Assembly: GCA_012934845.2 (NCBI GenBank)
Contig: WNNJ02001811.1
Coordinates: forward strand, 1 to 64,000
Direction: 5' to 3'
Length of the DNA: 64,000 bases
From: Pomphorhynchus laevis
Lineage: Eukaryota > Acanthocephala > Palaeacanthocephala > Echinorhynchida > Pomphorhynchidae
Positions 8,072 through 18,719 of this stretch are shown here, in pieces. The notes beneath the pieces are model-generated. The model was not told where the DNA came from. It worked only from the letters and a program-made list of their open reading frames with translations, and did no database searches. A program made the position numbers and the translations under genes. Within the stretch, counting starts at the first letter, position 1. The number at the start of each line of letters is the position of its first letter.

Positions 8072-10969
8072 TCAGGCGTCGAGAAGGTGTGAACGGAGGA
8101 GGTGTTTGAATGTGATAAAAGAGGGAGCGCGGCGGACGTCGAGAGGGAGTTGATTCCAGGCGAGTGAGGCGGCGACGAGGAAGGATCGGAGACCGTAGTT
8201 GTTGGAGTAATTAGGAACGTGGAGTAAGAGGGTATGACAGGAACGAAGCGATAGCGAGGTGGGGCGAGTATCGTCTAAGAAAGGAAGGTTGATGAACGAT
8301 GGGGAGCCGACAGCGATGAGACGAAAAGTAATGAGAAGAAGGCGGAGTTTGATGCGGATGTGGATGGTGGGCCAGGAGAGTTGGGCAAAATATGTGGATG
8401 TGTGGTCAAAGCGACGGAGGCGAAAGAGCACTCGAACGGCGGTGTTGATTATTCGTTGTAGGGGTAGGATGATGGATTTTGGAGAATTGGCGAAAAGGCT
8501 AAGGCAGTAATCGATTTTAGGGAAAAGAAGCGATGAAAGAAGAGACATACAAGAACGGAAGTCGATAAGGGGGCGGATACGGCGGATGTCACGAAGAATT
8601 AAGTTAGACGAGCGGACCTTGTCACGGACGAAGGGTTTAAGGGAAAGGTGATCATCGAAATGGAAGCCTAAGAAAGTGAGATTGTGGACTACAGGGATGA
8701 TCGATGAGGCAAAAGATACAATGGGAGGAGATATGCTTGGTTTACGGGGAAGGATCCACATTATTTTGGACTTTTCGGCGTTTAGAACGAGATGGAGATT
8801 GGAGAGACGCTTGTAGATAGAAGAGAGACAGTTGGAGGCAGAAATGGCGATATCGTGTATGCGATGTGCGGGTGCATGAGCATAGATTAGAATGTCATCG
8901 GCGTATTGCATGACGTTAAAGGAGTAAGGTTTGATAAATGGAGAGAGATCGCCAAGCAAAAGAGAGAAAAGCAGGGGACCTAGGACTGAACCTTGTGGAA
9001 CCCCGCAAAAAATAGGGATGGGAGGGGAGGATGATGAATTAGAACAGACGCGAAAAGAACGGTCGGATAGATATGAGGCGAACCAAGCTACGGAGGAGGA
9101 AGAAAAGCCTTAATCATAACGAAGGCGAGAAAGGAGGACGGAGTGGTCGACAATGTCGAATGCAGAGGAGAGGTCCAGGGAGATGAGAACACTATATAGA
9201 GCCTTGTCTCGAGAAATGAGTAAGTCGTTGTACACTTTTATGCATGCGATTTCTGTCGAGTGATTAGAGCGGAAAGCGGATTGGAAAGGAGGGTACAGAT
9301 TGGATGAGGAGAGATAAACGTTGATTTGTATTAAGATGAGGCGTTCTAAGAGCTTAGAAAGAGTAGGGAGTAGTGAAATGGGGCGATAGCTAGAAGGAAG
9401 GGAGGGGTCGAGCGATTGTTTCTTAAGGAGGGGACGAACGATTGCGGATTTCCAGTGTGAAGGGAAGATACGACTGCGGATGGACGAGTTAAACAAGGTT
9501 GTGAGAAATGGGGATATCGATGAGCATATAGATTTTAATATGTGGGTAGGCAGGGGATCGGCAGGTGAGGTTTTGTTGGGCAAGGACATGAGGACAGATG
9601 ATACTTCTGTAGGTGATACAGGGAGAAGATGAAAGAGTTCGGGAAGGATGAGAGTAGACTGGGCAGAGTGGGATAGGATGGAGACCGGGGTGTGAGAGAG
9701 CAGCGTGGATACTTTAGTCTGGAGAAATGACGAATAATCATTAGCATTGATATTGCAAGGCGTAGAGGAACGAGCCAGGATTGAGTTAAAAGTATGCCAG
9801 AGAGTCTTAGAGTTGAATGAAGTGATTATTTTATGCTGCCAGAAGGAGTTGCATTTGGTACGTAGTAGGTTGAGATGAGACCGGCGAAGAGCAAGATAGG
9901 AATCACGGAAAGACGGAGTGATCGAGCGGAAATCGCGTCTGAGAGAGCGGTGATAGACTCGAAAAGCATGGCGGAGTCGACGCTTTGAGAGTAGGCATTG
10001 GATGTCAAACCATGGGGCACGGTGCAAGCGACGGTGTGGGTGAGACTTGAAGGGCAAGAGAATATCGAGAGTGGATGTGAGTTCAGAGTCGAAAAGAAAG
10101 GCGAGATCGTGAGGAGATGAATATGTTATTGTGGGTAATGATAGAGACGATTTGAGTAAGGCAGAGCGGAGAAGGGAAAGGTCAAGATTTCTCCAAGGGC
10201 GACGTAGGATTGTAGGTGTGTGAGGAGGGGTGTGGTTGCGAGCGAGATCAAGGGTGATAAGAAAGTGATCGGATAGACCAGGATCAGAGATGGACAGTGA
10301 GGTGTGGGCAGCAAAATGATCGGGGACAGCGATGATGTCGAGTGCCCCGCCAAGTATATGTGTGGGGGCAGTGGAGATTAGTTTGTAATTGTAGTTGGAT
10401 AGAATGTTGATGAAGCGGATGGAATCTGTGGAAGAGGGGCGGTCTAGGCGGATATTGAAGTCGCCTAGAACGAGTGAAGGGATTGAGGACAAAGAACAAT
10501 GAGAAAGGAGGTCAGCGAGTTCGGTAAAAAATAAGGCTGTAGGAGCTGATGAACCAGGACGGTATACAATGGTGAGATCTAGAGTGATCGGGTTAGAATA
10601 ACGACAAGTGAGCAATTCAAAAGAGCAAGGACTGAAAGGGGGATTGATTTTGCGAAGAGACGCTGGGTGACGCGCGAATGCGACGATGCCGCCATGATTA
10701 GAGGATTTAGAAGGGCATGAGCTGAGGGGGCGGGCGGATTCGACTAGGGAGCAACCGGCAGAGAGCAGACGGCGAATGGAAAGGTCGTCGGAATCTGAGT
10801 GCCAGGATTCGGTGAGGCAGAAGAGATCGATGGATTGCTTGGTGAATAGGTTGAGGATAAGATCGGATTTATTGAGAATAGATCTAGTGTTGAGGAGACC
10901 GAGGCGGAAACCGTGTGCTGTGGCGAAAGAGACTAGTGGAGAAGACACATAGGAGAGATGGAGCGCCAT
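8072..10969 (-). pseudogene. LINE copy A ORF2 (endonuclease-RT), one in-frame stop
   Basis: ORF2 spans 966 codons in one frame. It starts at an ATG (10969) inside the end of ORF1. The N-terminal apurinic-type endonuclease shows LLNTRSILN (about 25), ESWHSDS, HGGIVAF (about 92), LGDFNIRLDRP (about 165) and SDHFLITLDL (about 232). The RT domain shows SYRPISLLPTLSKLLER, LDLSSAFDIVDHS, GVPQGSVLGPLLFSL and the catalytic YADD (about residue 690). The C-terminus ends with the RSFLVAASLAWNQLPLDVR motif typical of the L2 group. A single TAA at about 9111 replaces the Tyr codon that follows RHD in sister copies. No frameshift was seen. Confidence 0.85.
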
Positions 10970-12000
10970 CGAATTTTTGGACGGGTGTGGACAATTTGAA
11001 AATTTCCGTCTATGTTTCGGATGGCGAGTGAAGTTTCGCCGTTTTCCTCGCGACGACGTTTTTCGATGCGGGCTGAAGAGATTTGAGCGATTTCGGAAGG
11101 GGCGCGATCGGGGAAAATTCGAGTGGTTGAAGATGACATGAGTTTGAATCGTTGAGAGAGGACAGAAGACGCGTGAGAGCGATGCTTGAAAACAATTTTT
11201 AGGAGAGGGGGCTGGGAAGGATTAGATTGAGAAGATTTGTTTAGACGGATGAATGCGACAGGAGAAATGTCCTTGAAAAAGGATGGTTTATCCGCAGGAA
11301 CAATAGACGAGAGGATGGATCTGAAGGCGGAAACATCGTGGTCCAGACGTGCTTGTGGAGATAAGGAGTTAGAAGGCGTGATATTAGTAACAATGACGCA
11401 ACGATCGCGAGAAGCAAAGCGCTTCCGTAAAGGAGGACGACTGACGTGAGTAGGTGAGATCACGATAGAAGAGCTGGCAGTTGATGATTTGGAGGGATTT
11501 GGTTTGACGACGGGAGACATAGAGGATAATGATAATAAAGCGGGTGGCAAGCGATGTGAGGAAAGGTTATGAGTGGAAGGATAGTGGAGGCTGGTGGAGG
11601 TGATTTTGATTGATGGATGCAAGTTATTGAGAAACGAGACAGGAAGGACGGGACGTGGGGTGTCGGGGAGTGAACATACATTAGTTGTAACAATTTGCGG
11701 CTCCGTCACTGTATCGGTAGATTTATCATAAACTTGACAAAATCCATCTTGCTGCGATACAATTTGCGGCTCCTTCAGATTATCTGATAATGGATTATCT
11801 GATGATGACGTAGAAACGCAATGAGGGGTAGAAATGTAAGGTGATTTATCTGATACGACAAAAGAAATACTGGGTTGCAAATGGTCAATGACAGTAACAT
11901 CAGAAGATTGAGCTGATTGATTGGGCAAAATTGAAGGATGTATAGTAATACCTGTAGAAGAGATGGGAGATTTGGCATTCTTAGAGGCAATCGAATGCGG
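10933..12000 (-). CDS. LINE copy A ORF1, N-terminally truncated
   Basis: An open frame of about 355 codons that runs off the 5' truncation point. The N-terminal half is rich in Ser and Pro and low in motifs. The C-terminal half (RDRCVIVTNI, LLKIVFKHRSH, RIEKRRRE, RPKIRWRSI) resembles the RNA-binding end of CR1/L2 ORF1 proteins. It ends 37 nt after the ORF2 ATG, overlapping it in another frame. The C4 zinc motif present at the N-terminus of related ORF1s here is missing because of the truncation. Confidence 0.65.
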   Translation of the reverse strand, partial: PHSIASKNAKSPISSTGITIHPSILPNQSAQSSDVTVIDHLQPSISFVVSDKSPYISTPHCVSTSSSDNPLSDNLKEPQIVSQQDGFCQVYDKSTDTVTEPQIVTTNVCSLPDTPRPVLPVSFLNNLHPSIKITSTSLHYPSTHNLSSHRLPPALLSLSSMSPVVKPNPSKSSTASSSIVISPTHVSRPPLRKRFASRDRCVIVTNITPSNSLSPQARLDHDVSAFRSILSSIVPADKPSFFKDISPVAFIRLNKSSQSNPSQPPLLKIVFKHRSHASSVLSQRFKLMSSSTTRIFPDRAPSEIAQISSARIEKRRREENGETSLAIRNIDGNFQIVHTRPKIRWRSISPMCLLH

Positions 12001-12001
12001 G

Positions 12002-12138
12002 AGAATTCAATACATTATGAAATCAGATGACCTCTAATCCTTATTATAATACATCGTCTGTTAAATAATTATTAGAGCTTGATCAACGGACAGAAGAAAT
12101 GATTTTTGACATTTCGCAAACTACTGTTAGCATCTTCA
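12002..12138. other. R-repeat remnant at the 5' edge of LINE copy A
   Basis: Holds GATGACCTCTAATCCTTATT followed by a TACATCGTCTGTTA-like stretch, which matches the middle of the R repeat. It marks the target DNA next to LINE copy A. Confidence 0.5.
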
Positions 12139-12334
12139 GAAAATTACAATGTTTTTAATTTTGTTAATTAGTAAGAATTTAAGAACAATGTTTTTTAAAA
12201 TACACATGCTTATATAAAAAAGTTCAAAACGATCACCGCCATTTGCTTTGAGCAAATGCTGCTGTTGACGCTAATAACAGCAGGACCTGCCCAAGCAAAT
12301 GGCGGTGATCGTTTAATAAACATTGTAATTTTCT
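12139..12334. repeat. Nested foldback (cruciform) element
   Basis: There are three nested inverted repeats. The outer arms are 12139-12155 and 12318-12334 (17 bp, exact). The middle arms are 12227-12248 and 12293-12314 (22 bp, exact, core CACCGCCATTTGCTT). The inner arms are 12259-12266 and 12276-12283 (CTGCTGTT/AACAGCAG). No protein is encoded. This may be a small foldback transposon or a structured RNA. It shares ACAGCAGGAC with the hairpin at 51-157. Confidence 0.75.
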
Positions 12335-12619
12335 AATAACATACTCAGTTGACTGATCTGATTTATTTGAATTTAAAAAGCGACAATTATTGAAGTTATT
12401 ACATTTTTAATTTTTATATTTTTAACATTTTTGGCTTTGCAAGCAGTCAAAGGATCTACAATAAATTTTTTCTTTATAATTTACAATTTACTGGTTCACA
12501 TCAATAACACATTATTGCAAATTATACTCTAGAAACATATTTTAAAGTATACAATCATATATTATATATATTTCATTTCTTAAACGCAAATCTTAAACTC
12601 AATTCTTGCAAGATAACAT
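12335..12619. other. AT-rich spacer, no gene seen
   Basis: AT-rich sequence without a recognisable gene between the foldback element and LINE copy E. Confidence 0.4.
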
Positions 12620-13770
12620 ATCCATTGTAACATAAATCCTGATGAATTTTCTTATCTACAATCTAAGCTTTCTAATTTACTTTCTCTTCTACACTTCTCC
12701 CCCTGTATCCTCTCTTCTCTTTGAATACTTCCTTCCCTGAGCTATTCCACCTTCCCGTTTCGTCTGATGAAGTTTCTTTGGTTCTTCTGTCATTACCAAA
12801 TAAAACATCTCCTTCTGACCCAATTCCCACTCACTTGCTTAAAAATATCTGCTTATCTATATAACGCTTCATAACCACATTGTTCAACTTGTCGATACGT
12901 ACCAACTGTCTTGCCTTAATTTTCAATCATCTTACTTCTATTCGTATTACTCTTAATCCTCATAAATCCAAAATAATGTAGATCCTTCCTCGACGGCTTA
13001 GCTTACAACCTTCCTACGTATCATTAAATTCTGCAATTCTTTCTATCGTTGACAATCTCGTTTTCTTAGGCTTCCATTTCGACAACCGACTTTCACTAAA
13101 ACATTTCGTTAGAGATAAAGTACGCTCATCTACTTTGATTCTCCGCAACCTCCGTCTAATTCGTAGATTGATCGATTTTTCTTATTGGATGACTTTCATA
13201 TCTTCTTTCCTTTTCTCAAGACTTGATTACTGTCTTAGTCTATTTTCCAACTCACTTTATTCCACGCTGCTTCCACTACAACGCATCGTAAACTCAGCCG
13301 TCCGACTTCTTCTCAGTCTTCATCGTTTTGATCATACATATCACTATCTTGCTTCTCTCGTTTTGCCTATTATTTATTTTCATGTTCAAATTCGTCTTAT
13401 TCTCATTGCTTTCCGCCTTATAACTTTTCCTACTCCTTCATTTCTCAGCCTTCCTTTTCTCGACAGTTCTCGTCCTTAGTACTGTTCTTTGCGTTCCTGT
13501 AATTCCCTTCTTTTACATATCCAAACGACTTTATCTCTTTTGGCTTTCGCTCCTTCCTTGTGGCTGCTCCTCTCTCGTGGAATCATCTGCACATTCACAT
13601 ACGCCAATCAACCTCAATTGTATTATTAACCTCAAAGCCGTGTTTCAAACGCCAAATACGATTTCATTTAAATAATTTATGAAAATTATTTATGACTTCT
13701 GCTGTTTTTTGGTAGTGAACTTGTAAACGTGCAGTTGGTACCCATTTGCCACTTTGAATAAATTATTATT
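12620..13770 (+). mobile_element. L2-like LINE copy E, internally deleted
   Basis: Starts inside ORF2 (a stretch like CCTGATGAATTTTCTTATCT aligns with copy B about 22,480 on its strand). It passes a segment encoding LPVSSDEV-like residues and jumps at about 12,900-12,960 to the region after YADD. From 13135 a 114-codon frame encodes ILRNLRLIRRLIDFSYW and LFSRLDYCLSLFSNS, the C-terminal RT region. The 3' UTR with CTTGTAAACGTGCAG and an AATAAATTATTATTG tail ends near 13770. It has many frame breaks and is an old copy. Confidence 0.75.
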
Positions 13771-14010
13771 GTTGTTTCTAATTATTATTGTTTCCATTCT
13801 AATTTCCTTATTAGAAAGGAAATTTCAAATTTTTTAAATAATACACATTGTATCTACGTTTGAATGTTAGACTGTTAATATATTGAATTATCTCAATAAG
13901 TATTTTTTATCAACATGCAAATCATTTAATAGTAAATAAAATAATTTTATTATTTTATTGATAATAATTCAATGATCCACTTATAGCTACAAAAAATAGC
14001 AAATAATTAT
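13771..14010. other. AT-rich spacer at K2 3' side
   Basis: AT-rich sequence between LINE copy E and the last K2 C-terminal repeat; possibly holds the 3' UTR of K2. Confidence 0.35.
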
Positions 14011-15383
14011 TTATTTGAAAAACGGATGATCAAGTAATTCGTGAAGTGGGAGCCTTTTATAATAGTCAATTTTGGTTGTTTGCTCAATAAAATCTTTAGA
14101 GCTGTTTGGAATATTTTGTGAACCATGTGGAAGTGGATCATACCCTTCATAGAAAAACATAATAACACTCCAATTAAGAGGTCGATTCATTGATATAGTA
14201 TGATAAAGGATGGCACCAGCTTGAAAAGTTGCATATCGTGTAGGACAATAAAACAATTTACCGGGGCCATGAAATCGATCGGCATATTCCGGAATAGAAA
14301 TTGCGTAAAATTCAGGCGGTGAAGTTAAATATTGTCTCATACTCATTTCTTTATCTTGAAAAACGGATGATCAAGTAATTCGTGAAGTGGAAGCCTTTTA
14401 TAATAGTCAATTTTGGTTGTTTGCTCAATAAAATCTTTAGAGCTGTTTGGAATATTTTGTGAACCATGTGGAAGTGGATCATACCCTTCATAGAAAAACA
14501 TAATAACACTCCAATTAAGAGGTCGATTCATTGATATAGTATGATAAAGGATGGCACTAGCTTGAAAAGTTGCATAACGTGTAGGACAATAAAACAATTT
14601 ACCGGGGCCATGAAATCGATCGGCATATTCCGGAATAGAAATTGCGTAAAATTCAGGCGGTGAAGTTAAATATTGTCTCATACTCATTTCTTTATCTTGA
14701 AAAACGGATGATCAAGTAATTCGTGAAGTGGAAGCCTTTTATAATAGTCAATTTTGGTTGTTTGCTCAATAAAATCTTTAGAGCTGTTTGGAATATTTTG
14801 TGAACCATGTGGAAGTGGATCATAGCATTCATAGAAAAACATAATAACACTCAAATTAAGAGGTCGATTCATTGATATAGTATGATAAAGGATGGCACCA
14901 GCTTGAAAAGTTGCATATCGTGTAGGACAATAAAACAATTTACCGGGGCCAAGAAATCGATCGGCATATTCCGGAATAGAAATTGCGTAAAATTCAGGCG
15001 GTGAAGTTAAATATTGTCTCATACTCATTTCTTTATCTTGAAAAACGGATGATCAAGTAATTCGTGAAGTGGAAGCCTTTTATAATAGTCAATTTTGGTT
15101 GTTTGCTCAATAAAATCTTTAGAGCTGTTTGGAATATTTTGTGAACCATGTGGAAGTGGATCATACCCTTCATAGAAAGAACATAATAACACTCCAATTA
15201 AGAGGTCGATTCATTGATATAGTATGATAAAGGATGGCACTAGCTTGAAAAGTTGCATATCGTGTAGGACAATAAAACAATTTACCGGGGCCATGAAATC
15301 GATCGGCATATTCCGGAATAGAAATTGCGTAAAATTCAGGCGGTGAAGTTAAATATTGTCTCATACTCATTTCTTTATCTTGA
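14011..15383 (-). repeat. Four extra tandem copies of the K2 C-terminal segment
   Basis: After the K2 stop, its last 341 bp (from AAGATAAAGAAATGAGTATG through the HPFF codons) is repeated head to tail four more times. The unit starts are offset by 342, 341, 341 and 341 bp, giving about 15042-15383, 14701-15041, 14360-14700 and 14011-14359. The units are nearly identical, with only a few base changes each. Three are open for about 112-115 codons; the one next to K2 has a 1-bp insertion near 15177. Because 341 is not a multiple of three, each junction changes frame and ends in FKIKK plus a stop. The last unit ends HPFFK and TAA, probably the ancestral stop. Recent unequal exchange or strand slippage fits best; an assembly error must be excluded. 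Confidence 0.9.
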
Positions 15384-16482
15384 AAAATGGATGATCAAGT
15401 AATTCGTGAAGTGGAAGCCTTTTATAATAGTCAATTTTGGTTGTTTGCTCAATAAAATCTTTAGAGCTGTTTGGAATATTTTGTGAACCATGTGGAAGTG
15501 GATCATACCCTTCATAGAAAAACATAATAACACTCCAATTAAGAGGTCGATTCATTGATATAGTATGATAAAGGATGGCACCAGCTTGAAAAGTTGCGTA
15601 TCGTGTAGGACAATAAAACAATTTACCGGGGCCATGAAATCGATCGGCATATTCCGGAATAGAAATTGCGTAAAATTCAGGCGGTGAAGTTAAATATTGT
15701 CTCATACTCATTTCTTTATCTTGATATGTAGATAATAACCTTAGATATGCATGTTCTTCATGATTTACTTTTGTTGCTATACGATCGAAATCAATGACTC
15801 TTACTCCTTTATCTCGCGAATAAAATATATTATTCAAATGTAAATCAATATGTAACAGTGCAAAATCATCTACCATATCAATAATTAACATTATCAAATT
15901 TCTTACTATGACCCTACCTGTCTTAACAGGCAATGCACTATTTTTGATTTCCAAATGCAATTTGCTTTCTAATGGAAGAAACAATTCCATAACGATAAGA
16001 TCGATTTTGTACTTTCTCATTCTGTAATAATCAAATAGTTTAGGAACCCTGTTGTTTAAGCCCTTTAACATCTTTAGTGCAAAATACTCTCCAGGGTAAT
16101 AATAATAATCCAAGCCACATCCAAGTTGGGTTATTATTGGGGCAGTTCTCGCCGTGCTATAATATATATCGTCTTCAGCAATGCATTGACTTATTTTCGC
16201 TAATTTAATCACCTTCACTAAAACCTTTGTGCTGTTTTCAGAGTTCGTAGCCATAAAAACCGAATCAACTTTTGACGAGACATCTCCTAACATGGAAAAG
16301 TGAACGTATTTCTTACAAAACGCTTCAACACACTCTAAATCTTCTAATTTGGGAATTTGGAGTATATGCCCAAAATATGATTCGCATTCCTTCGCCCATT
16401 CTGGTGTTTCAATGGGTGCATTTTTAACACATTGCAAAGTGATCAATAAATAATGTAATAAAAGGACAAGTTTTATCGACAT
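15367..16482 (-). CDS. Secreted protein kinase-like protein K2
   Basis: Intronless 371-residue frame, paralogous to K1. Residues 1-19 form a signal peptide (MSIKLVLLLHYLLITLQC). Kinase landmarks are VLVK (K90), HIDLHLNN (H211, D213, N218), DFD (231-233), a C-lobe with YCPTRYATFQAGAILYHT (290-307), and HPFF near the end (364-367). All three catalytic residues are present. Cysteines 33, 51, 100, 122 and 291 match K1. The final four residues IKK plus stop come from the tandem-repeat junction; the original ending was probably HPFFK. Upstream at about 16520-16535 TTATAAG-like sequence could be a core promoter element, weakly supported. The function is unknown. Secretion is inferred from the signal peptide and the enzymatic potential from the motifs. 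Confidence 0.85.
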   Translation of the reverse strand: MSIKLVLLLHYLLITLQCVKNAPIETPEWAKECESYFGHILQIPKLEDLECVEAFCKKYVHFSMLGDVSSKVDSVFMATNSENSTKVLVKVIKLAKISQCIAEDDIYYSTARTAPIITQLGCGLDYYYYPGEYFALKMLKGLNNRVPKLFDYYRMRKYKIDLIVMELFLPLESKLHLEIKNSALPVKTGRVIVRNLIMLIIDMVDDFALLHIDLHLNNIFYSRDKGVRVIDFDRIATKVNHEEHAYLRLLSTYQDKEMSMRQYLTSPPEFYAISIPEYADRFHGPGKLFYCPTRYATFQAGAILYHTISMNRPLNWSVIMFFYEGYDPLPHGSQNIPNSSKDFIEQTTKIDYYKRLPLHELLDHPFFKIKK

Positions 16483-16849
16483 TGAAAATCAAATTAAGAT
16501 CGCTCAGTAATAATTCTTAAAATATTATCGAGCCATCTTATAATTAAAGGCGCTAAATACAAATTACTTAAACAGAATTATCATGTTATTCTTAATCCTT
16601 AATATTTCCAATACGTTCATCAAATAACCGAATACCTAAACACATATTCTGGAAAATATAGCAATAAGACTTCAAGGAAGTATCCTCATTATGGACACTT
16701 TGTAATTGCCATTACAAAATAATTGACGCTGTTATTTTTTCTTGGTTTTTACTTGATAAATCTGTGCAGCCATTTTTTACCATTGAAATTTGTATGACTA
16801 TATTTTGTTTATCCTGCACGCTACTTTAATGTCATCTATATGGGATAAG
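16483..16849. other. K2 upstream region
   Basis: AT-rich DNA with no open frame or repeat recognised. It presumably carries the K2 promoter on the minus strand. Confidence 0.4.
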
Positions 16850-17085
16850 TAGGTCGCTACATTTCAGTATTGGTGAACCTTATATATTACCCGCACTTGT
16901 AATCAATTCGGAAAAGACCATATCTAGACAATATTTTTGGTTTTGTGCGAACCTGGTCGGCAACTGTACATGTTGCTCTAACATGAGATTATTTGTAAGA
17001 AAATTCCACAAGTCCAAATAGGACTTTGAAGAGCCATTATTCAAAACATACAAAACACTCACACCTGCCCATTTCATTTTTAAAA
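16850..17085 (-). mobile_element. LINE endonuclease fragment
   Basis: A 65-codon frame contains LTNNLMLEQHVQLPTRF and CLDMVFSE, the region after GDFN in CR1/Jockey-group endonucleases (compare LLLIQHINQPTCI in the intact CR1-like copy). No other part of that element was found next to it. Confidence 0.6.
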
Positions 17086-17219
17086 TTACCAGTTGAGATA
17101 ATATTTAAAAATTTCGTAAATTTCGAGAATCTCTATCAGCTCTCAACAAATTATAGCACATAATAGCAATCAAAGCATCATATATTATTATTAATAATAT
17201 TATAAAATCAGAAACGATA
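17086..17219. other. AT-rich spacer
   Basis: Short AT-rich stretch with no recognisable content. Confidence 0.3.
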
Positions 17220-18520
17220 GAACGATCATCCTGGGCGATCCTGTTGGAGATCGTCCCTTCGTTTTAAAATCAATCGAGAAGAAGGTGTCGAAATTCTGCG
17301 CCCTCGTCAAGCAACTAGCTGAGGTTGGTGTTGGACACACAGATTGCATATGTTTGCTTCACAAAATCACTGCAACACAAGTGGGCTTGCACGCAACGGA
17401 CCACTCATTGCTCGCCAATTTGATTCAGCCCCCTTCACAATACAATACGCAAAGCGTTCGATGATCTACTTCGATGAGATGACTCTCGCGGATCGTTGTG
17501 GTCCATCCTCTCATTACCTCTGCATTGCGGCAGTCTCGGAATAGTAAATTCATGTCGGGTCGCTGATGAAGAATACAATAAATCACTAATGTTGTGCTAG
17601 CCATATTTGCAAGGGCTGCAAGGGGCCGAATTGAAAGCCGAACAATACTTACGCTCTACCGCACTACGCAAACAAAAACAGGCTAGCAACAAGGCAATCA
17701 TGGTTTAACATGTATCAGCATACGACGAAAATATGCGTAAAACAATCGAACATTCGACGGTAAAGAGATGATACTCGTGGCTATCAGCGTTCCCCACTAG
17801 AAATAGGCAGTCTCGTACCAACAACGCAACGTTTCGCGATGCCATGGCCGAGCGCTACAACACTATATGCAAAGACGCAATTCCTGGCTGCTCTTCCGGC
17901 TCAACGACTTCACTAGCACATTGTCTATCATGCCCCAACGGGGGTGACCCCTCGATGAGGCACGACTCAATACAAGACATAATCACAAAGACACTCACCG
18001 TAGTCTGCGATAGTGTATCGGTCGAACAAATGTTGAATCCGATTGATGCCAGAATTCGTTTTGAGCATGCAGCCACAACAACTGACATAGACGCACGGCT
18101 GGACATATCATGCTGTGGATCCTACAGTAACCGTTCGGAGCGAACTCTATTCGACAACTGAGTTTTTAACGCATTCGCTCCGTCGAACCTCAGCAGATTT
18201 ATAAGCTCATGATTCGAGTACCACGAGCAGCGGAAATGCCCAAAATACCAAGAGCGTGTCTCATGGGTAGAGAGAGCAAATTTCTCCCCGATCGTACTCT
18301 CCTGCTTAGGCGGAGAGGGAAAGTCTGCTTCGAGATTTTTGCAACGCCTTGCAAACAAGCTCGCAGCAAAGAAGATCACTACGTATGCTCACAAGATAAC
18401 ACACCTCCGAGAGACTATCAGAATCAAGCTTGCGCGCTGCATATCGATGTGCATCCGCGGCCCACGAACAGCGAAGAATATGCCAGAGTTGGATAGGCAC
18501 AGATGAAAAAAGTGACAGCA
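17220..18520 (+). mobile_element. Decayed REL-type LINE, second copy
   Basis: Broken frames follow the protein of the 6.1-kb element. The start reads ILGDPVGDRPFV, a later piece reads SCPNGGDPSMRHDSIQDII (the H..C..GG.P.LRHN region of the CCHC domain), and IDARLDIS falls at the endonuclease core. Many stops and frameshifts separate the pieces. Divergence from the 6.1-kb copy is large, so this is a different or much older insertion of the group. Confidence 0.6.
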
Positions 18521-18719
18521 TATTAAACTATTTATTAACTTTTGTAGTGACAACAGTTTAAATTACTTGTTTTTTTTGTACTAATAAATTTCATTCTTTA
18601 AAATATGAATAAAATATGATAATATAATAATATAATAATATTATTAATATTTTTAAAATTAAAAATATTAATATTTATATTAATAAATATATTATTAATA
18701 TTATTATTTGATATTATGG
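18521..18719. other. AT-rich junction between LINEs
   Basis: ATT/AAT-rich simple sequence (about 18600-18715), possibly the tail of the minus-strand LINE that follows. Confidence 0.4.

Larger units (their letters stand above)
7995..12001 (-). mobile_element. L2-like LINE copy A, 5'-truncated
   Basis: Minus-strand element of about 4 kb with ORF1, an ORF1/ORF2 overlap, ORF2 and a 3' UTR. Near 8018-8055 the 3' UTR forms a stem-loop GCGTGC/GCACGC just before the TTTGCCAC motif found at every LINE 3' end here. The 5' end stops inside ORF1 at about 12001, where an R-repeat remnant begins. It is richer in GC than its surroundings. Apart from one stop codon in ORF2 both frames are open, so this is one of the younger insertions. 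Confidence 0.85.

Noticed and set aside
8259-8510. Arg-rich plus-strand frame
   Set aside because: Antisense of the C-terminal part of LINE copy A ORF2.
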